Shown here: positions 15,319 to 24,291 of the stretch, one piece after another | Layout: each line of letters begins with the position of its first letter | Position numbering within the stretch: position 1 is the first letter of the stretch | Origin: JAVBNF01 sp031551725 | Lineage (GTDB): Bacteria > Bacteroidota > Bacteroidia > Bacteroidales > P3 | NCBI GenBank assembly: GCA_031551725.1 | Contig: JAVBNF010000002.1 | Span: 1-64,000, forward strand | DNA length: 64,000 nt | Reading direction: 5' to 3' | Position numbers and translations under genes: made by a program | The notes under the pieces: model-generated | Told to the model about the DNA's origin: nothing | The model's input: the letters and a program-made list of their open reading frames with translations, nothing else | The model's database searches: none

Positions 15319-17055
15319 ATGGAAAACTACATCGTATCCGCCAGAAAATATCGTCCCGAAACATTCGATACTGTTGTTGGGCAGTCTGCCATTACCACAA
15401 CGCTGAAAAACGCCATCAAAAGCGGACATTTGGCGCAAGCTTTCTTGTTTTGCGGTCCGCGTGGAGTAGGTAAGACTACTTGTGCGCGTATTTTGGCCAA
15501 AACCATCAACTGTTTGAATCCGACGGAAGATATGGAAGCCTGTGGCGAATGCGAATCCTGTGTAAGTTTCAAAAACTCGAACTCCTATAATATTTACGAA
15601 CTCGATGCCGCTTCAAACAACTCTGTGGACGACATCCGCAGTTTGGTTGAACAAGTGCGTATTCCGCCCCAAGTTGGCAAATACAAGATCTATATCATCG
15701 ATGAGGTTCACATGTTGTCGCAAGCCGCTTTCAACGCGTTCTTGAAAACACTGGAAGAACCGCCGGCTTATGCCAAATTTATTTTGGCCACGACCGAAAA
15801 ACATAAAATTATCCCAACTATTTTGTCGCGTTGTCAAATATTTGATTTCAAACGCATCAAAATCGAAGATATTGCAGGACATTTGGCCAATATCGCTGCC
15901 AAAGAAGGCGTAACGGCCGAGCCCGACGCTCTACATATCATCGCTCAAAAAGCCGATGGTGGTTTGCGCGATGCCTTGTCCATGTTCGACCAGTTGGTCA
16001 GCTTCGCCGGAAATCATTTGACTTACGACCGCATCATTGATAACTTGAACGTTCTCGATTACGATTATTATTTCAAAATTGTAGATGCTTTCCTTGCCGG
16101 AGATGTTTCTACTTGCTTGATTTTGTTCAATCAAGTTATGGAGCGCGGTTTCGATGGACAGCATTTCATTACTGGTCTTGGCGAACATTTGCGCAATCTT
16201 TTGGTTTGCAAAGATCCCGGAACAATTGAATTGATTGAAGTAGGGGAGAATATTAAAGAAAAATATTTGAAACAATCGCAAACATGCACGGTGCCTTTTA
16301 TCATCAAAGCGCTTGACGTGAATAACCAATGCGATCAGAACTATAAAGGAAGCAACAACAAACGCTTGTGTATCGAAATAGCATTGATGAAAATCTGTTC
16401 ATTTCAAATGCAAATGAACGATGTGCCTGCGCAACCGGTTTCTATTCCGCACCCCACACCCCGTACCTCGAACCCTGTACCCGCTCATCCGGATGGACAC
16501 GCTACGCAAGCCATTACGCCCCCTCAACCATTATCAACTCCGGTTCAAAATATTGAACCGCTCCAATCCTCAACCTCCAATCCTCAACCCTCGTTCCGAA
16601 GCTCCACGCCCTCATTAAAAAACATCGGTCAACCCACCGAGGACGAAAAAAAAAAATCAATAATTGAGGAAGTTGCTCCAGTCGAAAACAAACCGCTTTC
16701 AAAAAATACCCTCGAAGCGCTGATTTTGGAATTTGCCAAACAAATTGAAACAACATCTCCTTCTACATCAAGCGTTTTAATCGCTTCAAATCCAACTATC
16801 GACGAACGAAATCTTATTTGCCTGGAAGTCGTAAATCGCATTCAAGAGTCAGATATAAAGGATGTTCGATTGGATTTATTAGGGTTTTTGAAAAAACGTG
16901 CAGAAAATAATTTATTGCAAATTGAAATAAAAATCAACGAGCAACGCACCAAAGAAGTTTTATACTCTCCTCAAGATAAGTACAACAAAATGAAAGAGGA
17001 AAATCCTCATTTATCCGAATTACGTAAGGCGTTAGACTTGGACTTGGAACTCTAA
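15319..17055 (+). CDS. dnaX: DNA polymerase III subunit gamma/tau
   Basis: Clamp-loader ATPase of the replicative polymerase. The N-terminal AAA+ module has Walker A GPRGVGKT (residues 46-53), zinc-site cysteines at 65, 75, 78 and 81, and Walker B IIDEVHML. Domain III follows to about residue 370. The rest (to 578) is a low-complexity proline-rich linker and a short C-terminal domain; the linker contains heptad-encoded SSTSNPQPS. The frame is continuous. I saw no slippery heptamer with a following stem that would argue for programmed frameshifting; the run of nine A at 16647-16655 lies in the linker. Confidence 0.95.
   Translation: MENYIVSARKYRPETFDTVVGQSAITTTLKNAIKSGHLAQAFLFCGPRGVGKTTCARILAKTINCLNPTEDMEACGECESCVSFKNSNSYNIYELDAASNNSVDDIRSLVEQVRIPPQVGKYKIYIIDEVHMLSQAAFNAFLKTLEEPPAYAKFILATTEKHKIIPTILSRCQIFDFKRIKIEDIAGHLANIAAKEGVTAEPDALHIIAQKADGGLRDALSMFDQLVSFAGNHLTYDRIIDNLNVLDYDYYFKIVDAFLAGDVSTCLILFNQVMERGFDGQHFITGLGEHLRNLLVCKDPGTIELIEVGENIKEKYLKQSQTCTVPFIIKALDVNNQCDQNYKGSNNKRLCIEIALMKICSFQMQMNDVPAQPVSIPHPTPRTSNPVPAHPDGHATQAITPPQPLSTPVQNIEPLQSSTSNPQPSFRSSTPSLKNIGQPTEDEKKKSIIEEVAPVENKPLSKNTLEALILEFAKQIETTSPSTSSVLIASNPTIDERNLICLEVVNRIQESDIKDVRLDLLGFLKKRAENNLLQIEIKINEQRTKEVLYSPQDKYNKMKEENPHLSELRKALDLDLEL
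16560..16592 (+). repeat. Heptad repeat inside dnaX
   Basis: AATCCTCAAC units, interrupted once, in the linker part of dnaX. Same family and same strand as the repeats in prmC and truA. Confidence 0.75.
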
Positions 17056-17071
17056 GCACTTTCAAAAAAAC

Positions 17072-17102
17072 TTGCTTTTCTCGAAAAAAAACAGTACTTT
17101 TG
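17072..17102 (+). promoter_or_regulatory. Promoter of the coiled-coil/zapA pair
   Basis: TTG (17072-17074), 20 bases, then TACTTTTG (17095-17102): the Bacteroidetes promoter layout at its optimal spacing, 33 bases before the first ATG. Confidence 0.75.
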
Positions 17103-17135
17103 CAAAGAACCCTCTTGTAAAAGAATTTCTCATAA

Positions 17136-17435
17136 ATGGAAGATTTAATTGCTTTATTTTCAGGCGTAGATTATAAGATCAGGAAATTAATCCAAGCCAA
17201 TGAACAATTACGGCGCGAGCGTTCTGTTTTGGAAATAAAATTACAAGAGCAAGAATTAGTAATTAATAATCAAAAACATAAAATAACCGAACTGGAGAAT
17301 AAAGTAAACGTGTTAAAGATAAGCACGGGTTTAGCGTCCGAAAAGGACAACTCCAAAGCCAAAAAAGCGATCAACGAACTGATAAAAGACATTGATAAAT
17401 GTATCAGTTTTTTAGATAAAGAAAACCATGGATGA
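17136..17435 (+). CDS. Small coiled-coil protein upstream of ZapA
   Basis: 99 residues, almost entirely charged helix with heptad character (about residues 15-60, RKLIQANEQLRRERSVLEIKLQEQ). No signal peptide or enzyme motif. It overlaps zapA by 8 bases and shares its promoter, so a role at the division ring, perhaps comparable to ZapB, is an inference from position and coiled-coil content. I do not recognise a named family. Confidence 0.75.
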   Translation: MEDLIALFSGVDYKIRKLIQANEQLRRERSVLEIKLQEQELVINNQKHKITELENKVNVLKISTGLASEKDNSKAKKAINELIKDIDKCISFLDKENHG

Positions 17436-17721
17436 AATTTCAATAACCGTTAATCTGGCCGATCGTCCATATAAATTGATCATCAAAAGAGACGAAGAAG
17501 AGGTGTTTAGAGAAGCTGCTAAAATCATCAACGACCGATTGAAAAGCTACTCAACAAACTACGCCTTTAAGGACAGACAGGATTTATTAGCCATGGTTGC
17601 GCTACAATATACGACCAATGCGTTGAAGAATGAAAAAGTAATCGCATTCAGAGATACTGAACTGATTAGCCGCCTTCAACAACTGGATAATACTTTGGAC
17701 AAAGAACTTGCTCGTGATTAG
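17428..17721 (+). CDS. zapA: Cell division protein ZapA
   Basis: 97-residue FtsZ-ring-associated protein. The N-terminus (ISITVNLADRPYKLIIKRDEEEVFREAAKIIN) has the ZapA beta-hairpin followed by the start of the dimerisation helix, and the C-terminal half is a coiled coil. It is translationally coupled to the upstream coiled-coil gene. The stop lies only 15 bases before the first 6S RNA helix, and zapA next to 6S RNA is a conserved neighbourhood in many bacteria. Confidence 0.88.
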   Translation: MDEISITVNLADRPYKLIIKRDEEEVFREAAKIINDRLKSYSTNYAFKDRQDLLAMVALQYTTNALKNEKVIAFRDTELISRLQQLDNTLDKELARD

Positions 17722-17926
17722 TATTTTGAACTCTTGCCGCATCTGTGCAGAATTCAGTTTGTAAACTCAACATTTTTACAATTAGGGTTATGCTCAGAGT
17801 TGGGAAAACAGGCCGTGACTCGTAGAGTTGCACTTTGTGCACAACGGAAGTTTGAAAAACAAGGCGCCCTATGAATTTCATTTTTGGAGTTTATTCAAAA
17901 CTCAACGTATGGGTGCGGCTTTTTTA
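17722..17926 (+). ncRNA. ssrS: 6S RNA
   Basis: Long rod-shaped RNA that binds RNA polymerase holoenzyme and mimics an open promoter. The closing helix is a 13-bp pairing of GCCGCATCTGTGC (17736-17748) with GTATGGGTGCGGC (17907-17919), including G-U pairs, followed by a T run. A second helix pairs AGTTT...AAACTC (near 17756-17768) with GAGTTT...AAACT (near 17887-17902). The centre is unpaired, and the tip carries GTTGCAC-TTT-GTGCACAAC. Length (about 190 nt), rod shape, terminator and position between zapA and rny all fit. The exact 5' end is estimated. Confidence 0.8.
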
Positions 17927-17977
17927 CCGCTCGCGTTTGCAAATTTAACAGTTCCCTAAAAAACTTTTTTAACATTT

Positions 17978-19516
17978 ATGGATACATTTACCCTCATCAT
18001 CGCTCTTGTCTGTTTCGCCGCCGGCTTAGGACTTTGGGCGCTCATCAGCCACTTGCTTTTAAAACTAAAAGTACAACGCATATTGAAAGAAGCCGACGAA
18101 AAAGCTGAAATTATTAAAAAACAACGAATCTTAGAAGCAAAGGAAAACTTCTTACAACAAAAAGCCGAACACGAAAAACAGGTTAACGAAAGAAATAACA
18201 AAGTTCAACAAGGCGAAACCCGCATCAAACAAAAAGAAACAACGCTTAATCAAAAGATAGAAGAAAATCAACGTAAACAAAACGAACTCCAATCGCAAAA
18301 AGATAAACTCAACGCGCAAATGGAGATGGTTGCCAAAAAGCAAAGCGATCTCGACCGTTTGCACAAGCAAAACGTTGAAAAGCTCGAAACCGTTGCCAAT
18401 CTTTCTGCCGAAGATGCCATAAAAGAATTGGTGGAAACCCTACAGGAAGAAGCTAAAGCGGAAGCGCTCAGCCGTATCAAAGATATTGTGGACGAAGCTC
18501 GCATGACTGCCGGTAAAGAAGCGAAGAAGATTGTTATCGAAACTATTCAACGTACTGCTACCGAGCATGCTGTTGAAAATACGGTTTCCGTTTTTAACAT
18601 TGAAAATGAAGAAGTAAAAGGCCGTATCATCGGTCGCGAAGGTCGTAACATCCGCACACTGGAGTCGTTGACAGGCGTGGAAATTATCATCGACGATTCG
18701 CCGGATGCAATTATCCTTTCCGGTTTTGACCCCGTACGTCGTGAAATTGCACGTCTTTCCCTACATAAATTGGTTACCGATGGACGTATTCACCCTGCAC
18801 GTATTGAAGAAGTAGTTGCGAAAACGCAGAAACAAATCGAACAGGAAATTATCGAAATTGGTAAGAAGACCTGTATTGACTTGGGAATTCTAAACATGCA
18901 CAGCGAATTGATGCGTATGGTTGGACGTATGAAATATCGTTCTTCATACGGTCAAAATCTTTTGCAACACTCGCGCGAAACAGCAAATATGTGTGCAATT
19001 ATGGCATCTGAGTTAGGATTAAATCCGAAAATCGCCAAACGTGCCGGATTGCTTCACGATATTGGAAAAGTGCCTGATAACGAACCTGAATTGCCGCACG
19101 CAATTTTAGGCATGAAATTGGCTGAAAAATTCAAAGAACGTCCTGACATTTGCAATGCTATTGGTGCTCACCACGACGAAGTGGAAATGGATAATTTGAT
19201 TTCGCCGATTGTACAGGTTTGCGATGCTATTTCCGGTGCCCGGCCGGGTGCTCGCCGCGAAGTGGTGGAAGCATACATCAACCGTCTGAACAACTTGGAA
19301 GCAATGGCTTATACCTATCCGGGAGTGATAAAAACTTATGCTATTCAAGCAGGTCGCGAATTACGCGTGATTGTCGGCGCAGAAAAAGTGTCTGATGCCG
19401 AAGCAACGCAAATATCCTTGGATTTATCAAAGAAAATTCAAGAAGAAATGACGTACCCCGGACAAATTAAAGTAACTGTAATCCGCGAAACACGCGCGGT
19501 GAATTTTGCAAAATAA
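17978..19516 (+). CDS. rny: Ribonuclease Y
   Basis: Membrane-anchored endoribonuclease that starts mRNA decay. 512 residues: an N-terminal transmembrane helix (about 4-26), a long charged coiled coil (about 30-200), a KH RNA-binding domain with [11 protein letters not shown], and an HD metal-dependent hydrolase domain with [12 protein letters not shown] and GAHHDEVE. All expected domains are complete. It is preceded by the 6S RNA terminator, so a promoter within about 17926-17977 or read-through is required; no clear -7 box was seen there. Confidence 0.95.
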   Translation: MDTFTLIIALVCFAAGLGLWALISHLLLKLKVQRILKEADEKAEIIKKQRILEAKENFLQQKAEHEKQVNERNNKVQQGETRIKQKETTLNQKIEENQRKQNELQSQKDKLNAQMEMVAKKQSDLDRLHKQNVEKLETVANLSAEDAIKELVETLQEEAKAEALSRIKDIVDEARMTAGKEAKKIVIETIQRTATEHAVENTVSVFNIENEEVKGRIIGREGRNIRTLESLTGVEIIIDDSPDAIILSGFDPVRREIARLSLHKLVTDGRIHPARIEEVVAKTQKQIEQEIIEIGKKTCIDLGILNMHSELMRMVGRMKYRSSYGQNLLQHSRETANMCAIMASELGLNPKIAKRAGLLHDIGKVPDNEPELPHAILGMKLAEKFKERPDICNAIGAHHDEVEMDNLISPIVQVCDAISGARPGARREVVEAYINRLNNLEAMAYTYPGVIKTYAIQAGRELRVIVGAEKVSDAEATQISLDLSKKIQEEMTYPGQIKVTVIRETRAVNFAK

Positions 19517-19520
19517 TTTT

Positions 19521-19551
19521 GTAGGGGCAGGCCTTGCGCCTGCCCTTTATA
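19521..19551. repeat. REP-like palindrome between convergent genes
   Basis: GTAGGGGCAGG...CCTGCCC with a short TTGCG centre, between the ends of rny and the thioesterase gene. Similar palindromes are at 12763-12905 and 32561-32586. Confidence 0.7.
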
Positions 19552-19572
19552 AATTAGGCGTTCTGATTTTAT

Positions 19573-19977
19573 TTAAAATGCCGGACGCAATTTTTCCAAA
19601 AACCACTCCGGACAACGTCCCGGACGGCGAGAAACGGCATCAATAAAGATAAGAACAGTTTCTCCTGTATTTAAAAGATCGCCTTGCTCGTTGAAAATTT
19701 CATAAATAAAACGCATTCGGGTGCTCGGAAGTTCCGAGATTGTAGTACGAATGGTTAATTCGTTATCATAGCGCGCAGGACGTTTATAAACAATGTTCAT
19801 CGAAATAACCGGCATCATCACACCACGCTCTTCCATTTCTCGGTAAGAAGTGTTTAATTGCCGCATGGCTTCAGTTCGCCCGACTTCATAGAAAGCAGGA
19901 TAGTTGCCATAATAAACGAAGCCCATTTGATCAACTTCGGAATAACGAACGCGAATTTTGGTTTCAGAAACGAGCAT
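19573..19977 (-). CDS. Acyl-CoA thioesterase, YbgC/4HBT hotdog family
   Basis: 134 residues from MLVSETKIRVRYSEVDQMG; the frame is open further upstream, but the extension is hydrophobic and low in complexity, and this start fits the family. The hotdog-fold signature RYSEVDQMGFVYYGNYPAFYEVGRTE includes the catalytic aspartate of YbgC/4-hydroxybenzoyl-CoA thioesterases. Substrates are probably short- or medium-chain acyl-CoA; the true substrate cannot be read from sequence. It is divergent from dnaA and convergent with rny. Confidence 0.88.
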   Translation of the reverse strand: MLVSETKIRVRYSEVDQMGFVYYGNYPAFYEVGRTEAMRQLNTSYREMEERGVMMPVISMNIVYKRPARYDNELTIRTTISELPSTRMRFIYEIFNEQGDLLNTGETVLIFIDAVSRRPGRCPEWFLEKLRPAF

Positions 19978-20056
19978 GATAAAGTAAAATAAAGTTGATA
20001 AAAAGTTAACGCCTAAATTTACGAATTTTTTTTTGAAAAAACAATAGTAAAAAAGA

Positions 20057-20087
20057 TTTGTTTTTAGAAAAAAAATTAACATATTTG
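20057..20087 (+). promoter_or_regulatory. dnaA promoter
   Basis: TTTG (20057-20060), 19 bases, then CATATTTG (20080-20087), one base off the -7 consensus. It lies 87 bases before the dnaA ATG. Confidence 0.55.
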
Positions 20088-20173
20088 CTGTACTGAAAAA
20101 ATAAATCTAATATTTGAGATTCCGCTTGGATATTAGGGATTTAAAAAAACAACGACAGAAAAAAAGATTTAAT

Positions 20174-21601
20174 ATGGAGCAAGATTGCAATAGCGCATGG
20201 AGCAAGTGTCTGGAAATCATACGTGATAATTTGGGCAATGGTCGTGTGTTTGATACTTGGTTCGAACCTATCAAACCTATTCGTTTGGAAAATAGCGTTC
20301 TGACTATACAAGTTCCCAGCCAATTCTTTTACGAATGGTTGGAAGAACATTATATTGATCTACTTCGTAAAACAATAAAACGTGTTTTTGGTCCCGACGG
20401 CCGTTTGGAATACAGCATCATTATGGATAGTAGTACGGCTTACGGCATATCTGCACCGATGTCGAACCGCAAAGAAACTCAAAATCCACCAACGGTTATG
20501 CCTTTCAATTTCAATCCCGAAAATATGAAAAGCATTCCCGATCCTTTTGTTATTCCCGGTTTGAGAAAAGTAAAAATCAATTCTCAACTTAACGAAAATT
20601 ATTCTTTTGATACATTTATTGAAGGCGACTGCAACCGTTTGGCGCGAGCTGCCGGGTATGCAATTGCTGAAAATCCCGGTAAAACTGCTTTCAATCCGCT
20701 TTTGCTTTATAGCCCCAGCGGTTTAGGTAAAACACATTTGATTCAAGCAATCGGTATTCAAACCAAACGTAATTTTCCCGATTCTACCGTACTTTATGTA
20801 ACAGCGGATCAATTCATCCAACAATTTACAGAAGCGGTGCGCAATGGAAATTATAATGATTTCTCTCACTTCTATCAACTGATTGATGTGTTGTTGATTG
20901 ATGATATTCATAAATTTGCCGGAAAAGATAAGACACAGGACCAATTTTTCCATATCTTCAACTATCTCCACCAAAACGGAAAGCAAATTATCATGACCTC
21001 CGACAAAGCTCCGGTGGACTTGGTAGGTATTGAGCCGCGCTTGCTTTCACGTTTCAAATGGGGATTGGCAACCGACTTGCAAGTGCCCGATGTGGAAACA
21101 CGCATGTCGATTTTGAAAAGCAAAATCCATCAAAACGGCGTGGAAATGCCGCAAGATGTAATTGAATATATTGCTTACAGTATTTCTACCAATGTTCGAG
21201 AACTCGAAGGAGCGCTCAACTCATTGTTGGCGCAATCGATTTTGACGAAAAAAGATATCACGCTCGATTTGGCAAAACAAATGATTGATAAAATCGTTCG
21301 TAACTCTGCCAAAGAAATTTCAATTGATTACATTCAAAAAATTGTTTGCGATTATTTCGAAATTCCAATCGACCAAATCAATTCGAAAACGCGTCGTCGC
21401 GAAATCGTACAAGCGCGTCAGTTGGCGATGTATTTTTCGCGCAAGCATACCAAACTTTCCTTGGCAAGCATTGGTGATGCATGTGGAAATAAAGATCACG
21501 CTACCGTACTTCATGCAAGTAAAACGGTAGAAAATCTTCTCGAAACCGACAAACAATTCCGCCAACACGTGGAAGAATTGGATAAACGGATAAAACTTTA
21601 A
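20174..21601 (+). CDS. dnaA: Chromosomal replication initiator DnaA
   Basis: ATP-dependent initiator that opens oriC. 475 residues from MEQDCNSAW, the start that matches family N-termini; an in-frame extension of 20 residues exists but is lysine-rich and unlikely. Domain I is at the N-terminus (CLEIIRDNL...FDTWFEPI), domain III is AAA+ with SPSGLGKTHL near residue 180 and a VLLIDDIHKF Walker B, and domain IV is a helix-turn-helix with the box-binding signature near residue 440 (GNKDHATVLHASKTV). I saw no cluster of TTATCCACA-like boxes beside it, so an adjacent oriC is not supported. Confidence 0.97.
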   Translation: MEQDCNSAWSKCLEIIRDNLGNGRVFDTWFEPIKPIRLENSVLTIQVPSQFFYEWLEEHYIDLLRKTIKRVFGPDGRLEYSIIMDSSTAYGISAPMSNRKETQNPPTVMPFNFNPENMKSIPDPFVIPGLRKVKINSQLNENYSFDTFIEGDCNRLARAAGYAIAENPGKTAFNPLLLYSPSGLGKTHLIQAIGIQTKRNFPDSTVLYVTADQFIQQFTEAVRNGNYNDFSHFYQLIDVLLIDDIHKFAGKDKTQDQFFHIFNYLHQNGKQIIMTSDKAPVDLVGIEPRLLSRFKWGLATDLQVPDVETRMSILKSKIHQNGVEMPQDVIEYIAYSISTNVRELEGALNSLLAQSILTKKDITLDLAKQMIDKIVRNSAKEISIDYIQKIVCDYFEIPIDQINSKTRRREIVQARQLAMYFSRKHTKLSLASIGDACGNKDHATVLHASKTVENLLETDKQFRQHVEELDKRIKL

Positions 21602-21625
21602 AAATTGTTGTTTCTAAATAAGGTG

Positions 21626-21666
21626 ACCGCTGTTGAAGTTAGTTAATTTCAGCAGCGGTTTTTTAT
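21626..21666 (+). terminator. dnaA intrinsic terminator
   Basis: ACCGCTGTTGAA (21626-21637) pairs with TTTCAGCAGCGGT (ending 21659) with one G-U pair, then a T run. It starts 25 bases after the dnaA stop. Confidence 0.88.
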
Positions 21667-21709
21667 TTGCTGATTTTTGATTGCTAAATTGTGAAAATGA
21701 TTCATTGCC

Positions 21710-21729
21710 GTCAGCTTCAGCTGACGGAT
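21710..21729. repeat. Short palindrome CCGTCAGCT/AGCTGACGG
   Basis: A 20-base hairpin with a two-base loop between the dnaA terminator and the CTGCG-type repeat. It shares the core GTCAGC/GCTGAC with that repeat family. Confidence 0.6.
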
Positions 21730-21785
21730 TTGGAATGGTTACAAAATCATTCGGCTTTAGGTAGAGAAATTGTAATTTTATTTGC

Positions 21786-21915
21786 ATCTACTGCGTAAAT
21801 CTGCGCAATTTTTTAAAATCTGCGATAAACCGAGCCGCAGGCGAGCTCATGAGCCGATAGGCGAATAAACAGTCAGCGAAGCTGACCATTACGCGTAGCG
21901 TTACCGCAAAATAAA
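21786..21915 (+). repeat. Dispersed CTGCG-type repeat, copy D
   Basis: Longest copy in the window. It opens CTACTGCGTAAATCTGCG, carries an extra GAGCC...GGCGAGCTC segment, then the core GTCAGCGAAGCTGACC and ACGCGTAGCGTTACCGC. It fills the gap between dnaA and the rsmI-like gene. Confidence 0.6.
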
Positions 21916-21970
21916 AATAATTGTTTCCTTTCATTAACAATTAATCATTAATAATTAACAATTATTTTAT

Positions 21971-21978
21971 TATCTTTG
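21971..21978 (+). promoter_or_regulatory. -7 box of the rsmI-like gene
   Basis: TATCTTTG, ending 8 bases before the ATG at 21987. The AT-rich upstream block (ATTAACAATTAATCATTAAT) is nearly the same as that before dnaX. Confidence 0.7.
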
Positions 21979-21986
21979 TACATCAA

Positions 21987-22691
21987 ATGACACCAAACAA
22001 ACTATATCTCATCCCCACCGTTATAGGTGATGTGCCGTGGCAGCAAGTGCTTCCGCCGGCAAACATTGATGTGGTTGCAAGCATCCGTACATTCATTGTC
22101 GAAGATGTGCGCACCGCCCGCCGTTTCCTGCGCAAGTTCGGATATACGGCCAATTTCGATGAAGTAACGTTTTTGGAATTAAACCAGCATTCAAAACCCG
22201 AAGAAATTTCTACCTATTTAAATAGTATCAAACAAGGTTCTATCGGCTTACTTTCTGAAGCCGGCGTGCCTTGTGTGGCCGACCCCGGTGCGGTGATTGT
22301 GAAAATGGCCCACGAGAAAAACATCGAAGTTGTTCCATTGGTCGGACCGTCCTCCATATTAATGGGCTTGATGGCATCCGGTTTCAATGGACAAAATTTT
22401 GCGTTTATCGGTTATCTACCGATTGACAAACACGAACGTTCGAAAAAAATTAAGGAACTCGAAACATGGATATATAAAAACAGCCAAACACAAATTTTTA
22501 TCGAAACGCCTTATCGAAATAATGCATTATTAGATGCTCTTTTCGAAACGTGCAATCCGCAAACCAAACTTTGCATCGCCGCCAACATCAGCATGGAAAA
22601 CCAATTCATTAAAACAAAATCCATCGCCGATTGGAAAAAATCCAAACCCGATTTATCCAAACAAAACACGGTGTTTTTAATATATAAATAA
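21987..22691 (+). CDS. SAM-dependent methyltransferase, RsmI/tetrapyrrole-methylase fold
   Basis: 234 residues of the family that includes RsmI, which 2'-O-methylates C1402 of 16S rRNA. LSEAGVPCVADPGAVIV is the characteristic SAM-binding stretch, with PLVGPSSILMGLMASGFNGQNF following. The protein is shorter than typical RsmI (about 280) and has an unusual N-terminus (LYLIPTVIGDVPWQQVLP), like a second Bacteroidetes subgroup of the family; whether it acts on rRNA is not shown. It is followed closely by rarA. Confidence 0.82.
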   Translation: MTPNKLYLIPTVIGDVPWQQVLPPANIDVVASIRTFIVEDVRTARRFLRKFGYTANFDEVTFLELNQHSKPEEISTYLNSIKQGSIGLLSEAGVPCVADPGAVIVKMAHEKNIEVVPLVGPSSILMGLMASGFNGQNFAFIGYLPIDKHERSKKIKELETWIYKNSQTQIFIETPYRNNALLDALFETCNPQTKLCIAANISMENQFIKTKSIADWKKSKPDLSKQNTVFLIYK

Positions 22692-22762
22692 GTTTCAAAG
22701 TTTCAATAGTTTCAGATGTTTGATTGAAACCAGAAACCAGAAACTAAAAACCAGAAACTAAA

Positions 22763-24022
22763 ATGAAGCCTCTCGCCGAACTCCTCCGCCCCCAAACACT
22801 CGAAGACTACATCGGGCAAAAACACCTGATGGGAGAGGGGGCCGTTTTGCGCAAAGCCATTGAAAGCGGAAACATCCCGTCCATGATTCTTTGGGGACCT
22901 CCCGGCGTTGGAAAAACCACGCTGGCACAACTCATTTCAAACTATCTGAACAAACCGTTTTTCACGCTTAGCGCGATAAGTAGCGGAGTGAAAGAAGTGC
23001 GCGAAGTAATCGAACATGCAAAACAATTGCAAAATGCAATTCTGTTCATCGATGAGATCCATCGGTTCAACAAATCACAACAAGATTCGTTACTCAATGC
23101 GGTCGAGCGCGGCATCATTACTTTGATTGGTGCAACAACTGAAAATCCTTCATTCGAAGTTATCTCGGCTTTGCTTTCGCGCTGTCAAACGTACATTTTA
23201 AAAGCCTTTGATGAAAATGATTTAATCGATATGTTAAATCATGCCGTAAAATATCTTAAAGAATCGCAAAACATAGAAATAGTTTTAGATGAAACGGAAG
23301 CGCTATTGCGTGTGTCGGGCGGCGATGGTCGCAAACTCTTAAATGCACTCGAATTAGTTGTCAATTCATCGAAAATAGAGGGGGCGTTGCACATTACCAA
23401 CCCAATGGTGTTGGATATTGTGCAGGCAAATCTTGCCATGTACGACAAAGGCGGTGAAATGCACTATGATGTCATTTCTGCCTTTATCAAATCCATCCGC
23501 GGAAGCGATCCCAATGCCGCCGTATATTACTTGGCACGCATGATTAATGGCGGCGAAGATCCCAAATTCATCGCTCGCCGATTACTTATTTTGGCTTCCG
23601 AAGACATTGGAAATGCCAATCCCAACGCGCTTTTACTTGCAAATGCTTGTTTTGAAGCCGTGCATAAAGTCGGATATCCGGAGTGTCGCATTCCGTTGAG
23701 TCAAACCACAATTTATCTGGCAACATCGCCCAAAAGCAATGCTTCATACGTGGCCATTGACGATGCGTTAGCTTTGGTTGAAAAAACAGGAAACTTGCCT
23801 GTGCCTTTGCATTTGCGCAATGCGCCAACGAAACTGATGAAAAATATTGGTTATGGCAAAGAATATAAATACGCTCACAGTTTTGAAAATAATTTTGTAG
23901 AGCAAGAATTCCTTCCGGAAAAAATCGAGGGAACTACATTTTATGCTCCGCAAAACAATGCCAAAGAACGCGATATTAAAAAATTCTTGAATTTCCTTTG
24001 GAAAGGAAAATATGGGTATTAG
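22763..24022 (+). CDS. rarA: Replication-associated recombination protein RarA (MgsA)
   Basis: AAA+ ATPase of the clamp-loader-like RarA/MgsA/WRNIP1 family, acting at stalled forks. 419 residues with Walker A GPPGVGKT (45-52), Walker B FIDEIHRF, sensor GATTENPSFEV and the C-terminal tetramerisation region (DPNAAVYYLARMINGGEDPKFIARRL). The gap before it contains AAACCAGAAACC-type short repeats. It is possibly co-transcribed with the methyltransferase gene 71 bases upstream. Confidence 0.95.
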   Translation: MKPLAELLRPQTLEDYIGQKHLMGEGAVLRKAIESGNIPSMILWGPPGVGKTTLAQLISNYLNKPFFTLSAISSGVKEVREVIEHAKQLQNAILFIDEIHRFNKSQQDSLLNAVERGIITLIGATTENPSFEVISALLSRCQTYILKAFDENDLIDMLNHAVKYLKESQNIEIVLDETEALLRVSGGDGRKLLNALELVVNSSKIEGALHITNPMVLDIVQANLAMYDKGGEMHYDVISAFIKSIRGSDPNAAVYYLARMINGGEDPKFIARRLLILASEDIGNANPNALLLANACFEAVHKVGYPECRIPLSQTTIYLATSPKSNASYVAIDDALALVEKTGNLPVPLHLRNAPTKLMKNIGYGKEYKYAHSFENNFVEQEFLPEKIEGTTFYAPQNNAKERDIKKFLNFLWKGKYGY

Positions 24023-24027
24023 TAGAA

Positions 24028-24118
24028 TGCCTCTACCGCGTAAATTTGCGTAATCTCCGAAAATCAGCGATTACCTCTCGCCGTGAGGCGAAATTACACA
24101 CAGCGTCCCGTGCAATAA
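24028..24118 (+). repeat. Dispersed CTGCG-type repeat, copy E
   Basis: Opens CTACCGCGTAAATTTGCG like copy A, has a small palindrome TCGCCGTGAGGCGA in place of the GTCAGC core, and ends GTGCAATAAAA. It lies between rarA and the ricT promoter. Confidence 0.55.
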
Positions 24119-24193
24119 AAAATATATTTGCATGGTTGAATCTACGTGAATCTACTCTTTGTAAATATTATTAAAAAATCCCCAATATTTTTG

Positions 24194-24201
24194 TATCTTT
24201 G
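24194..24201 (+). promoter_or_regulatory. ricT -7 box
   Basis: TATCTTTG with TTTG at 24168-24171, 22 bases upstream, slightly long. A leader of about 85 bases follows; it is AT-rich with ATCGTATAT-type repeats and no hairpin of note. Confidence 0.6.
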
Positions 24202-24291
24202 CAGATTGACAAATTTTAGATTTATAATTTGCGATCAAATACATCGTATATCGTACATTGTAAATCATAAATCGTATATTTAATTAAATCT

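Noticed and set aside
16640..16660. Programmed frameshift site in dnaX (run of nine A)
   Set aside because: The run is in a low-complexity linker with no stable stem after it, and the full-length frame is continuous.
19978..20173. oriC beside dnaA
   Set aside because: AT-rich with TTGATAAA-like words, but no cluster matching TTATCCACA; nothing supports an origin here or in 21602-21986.
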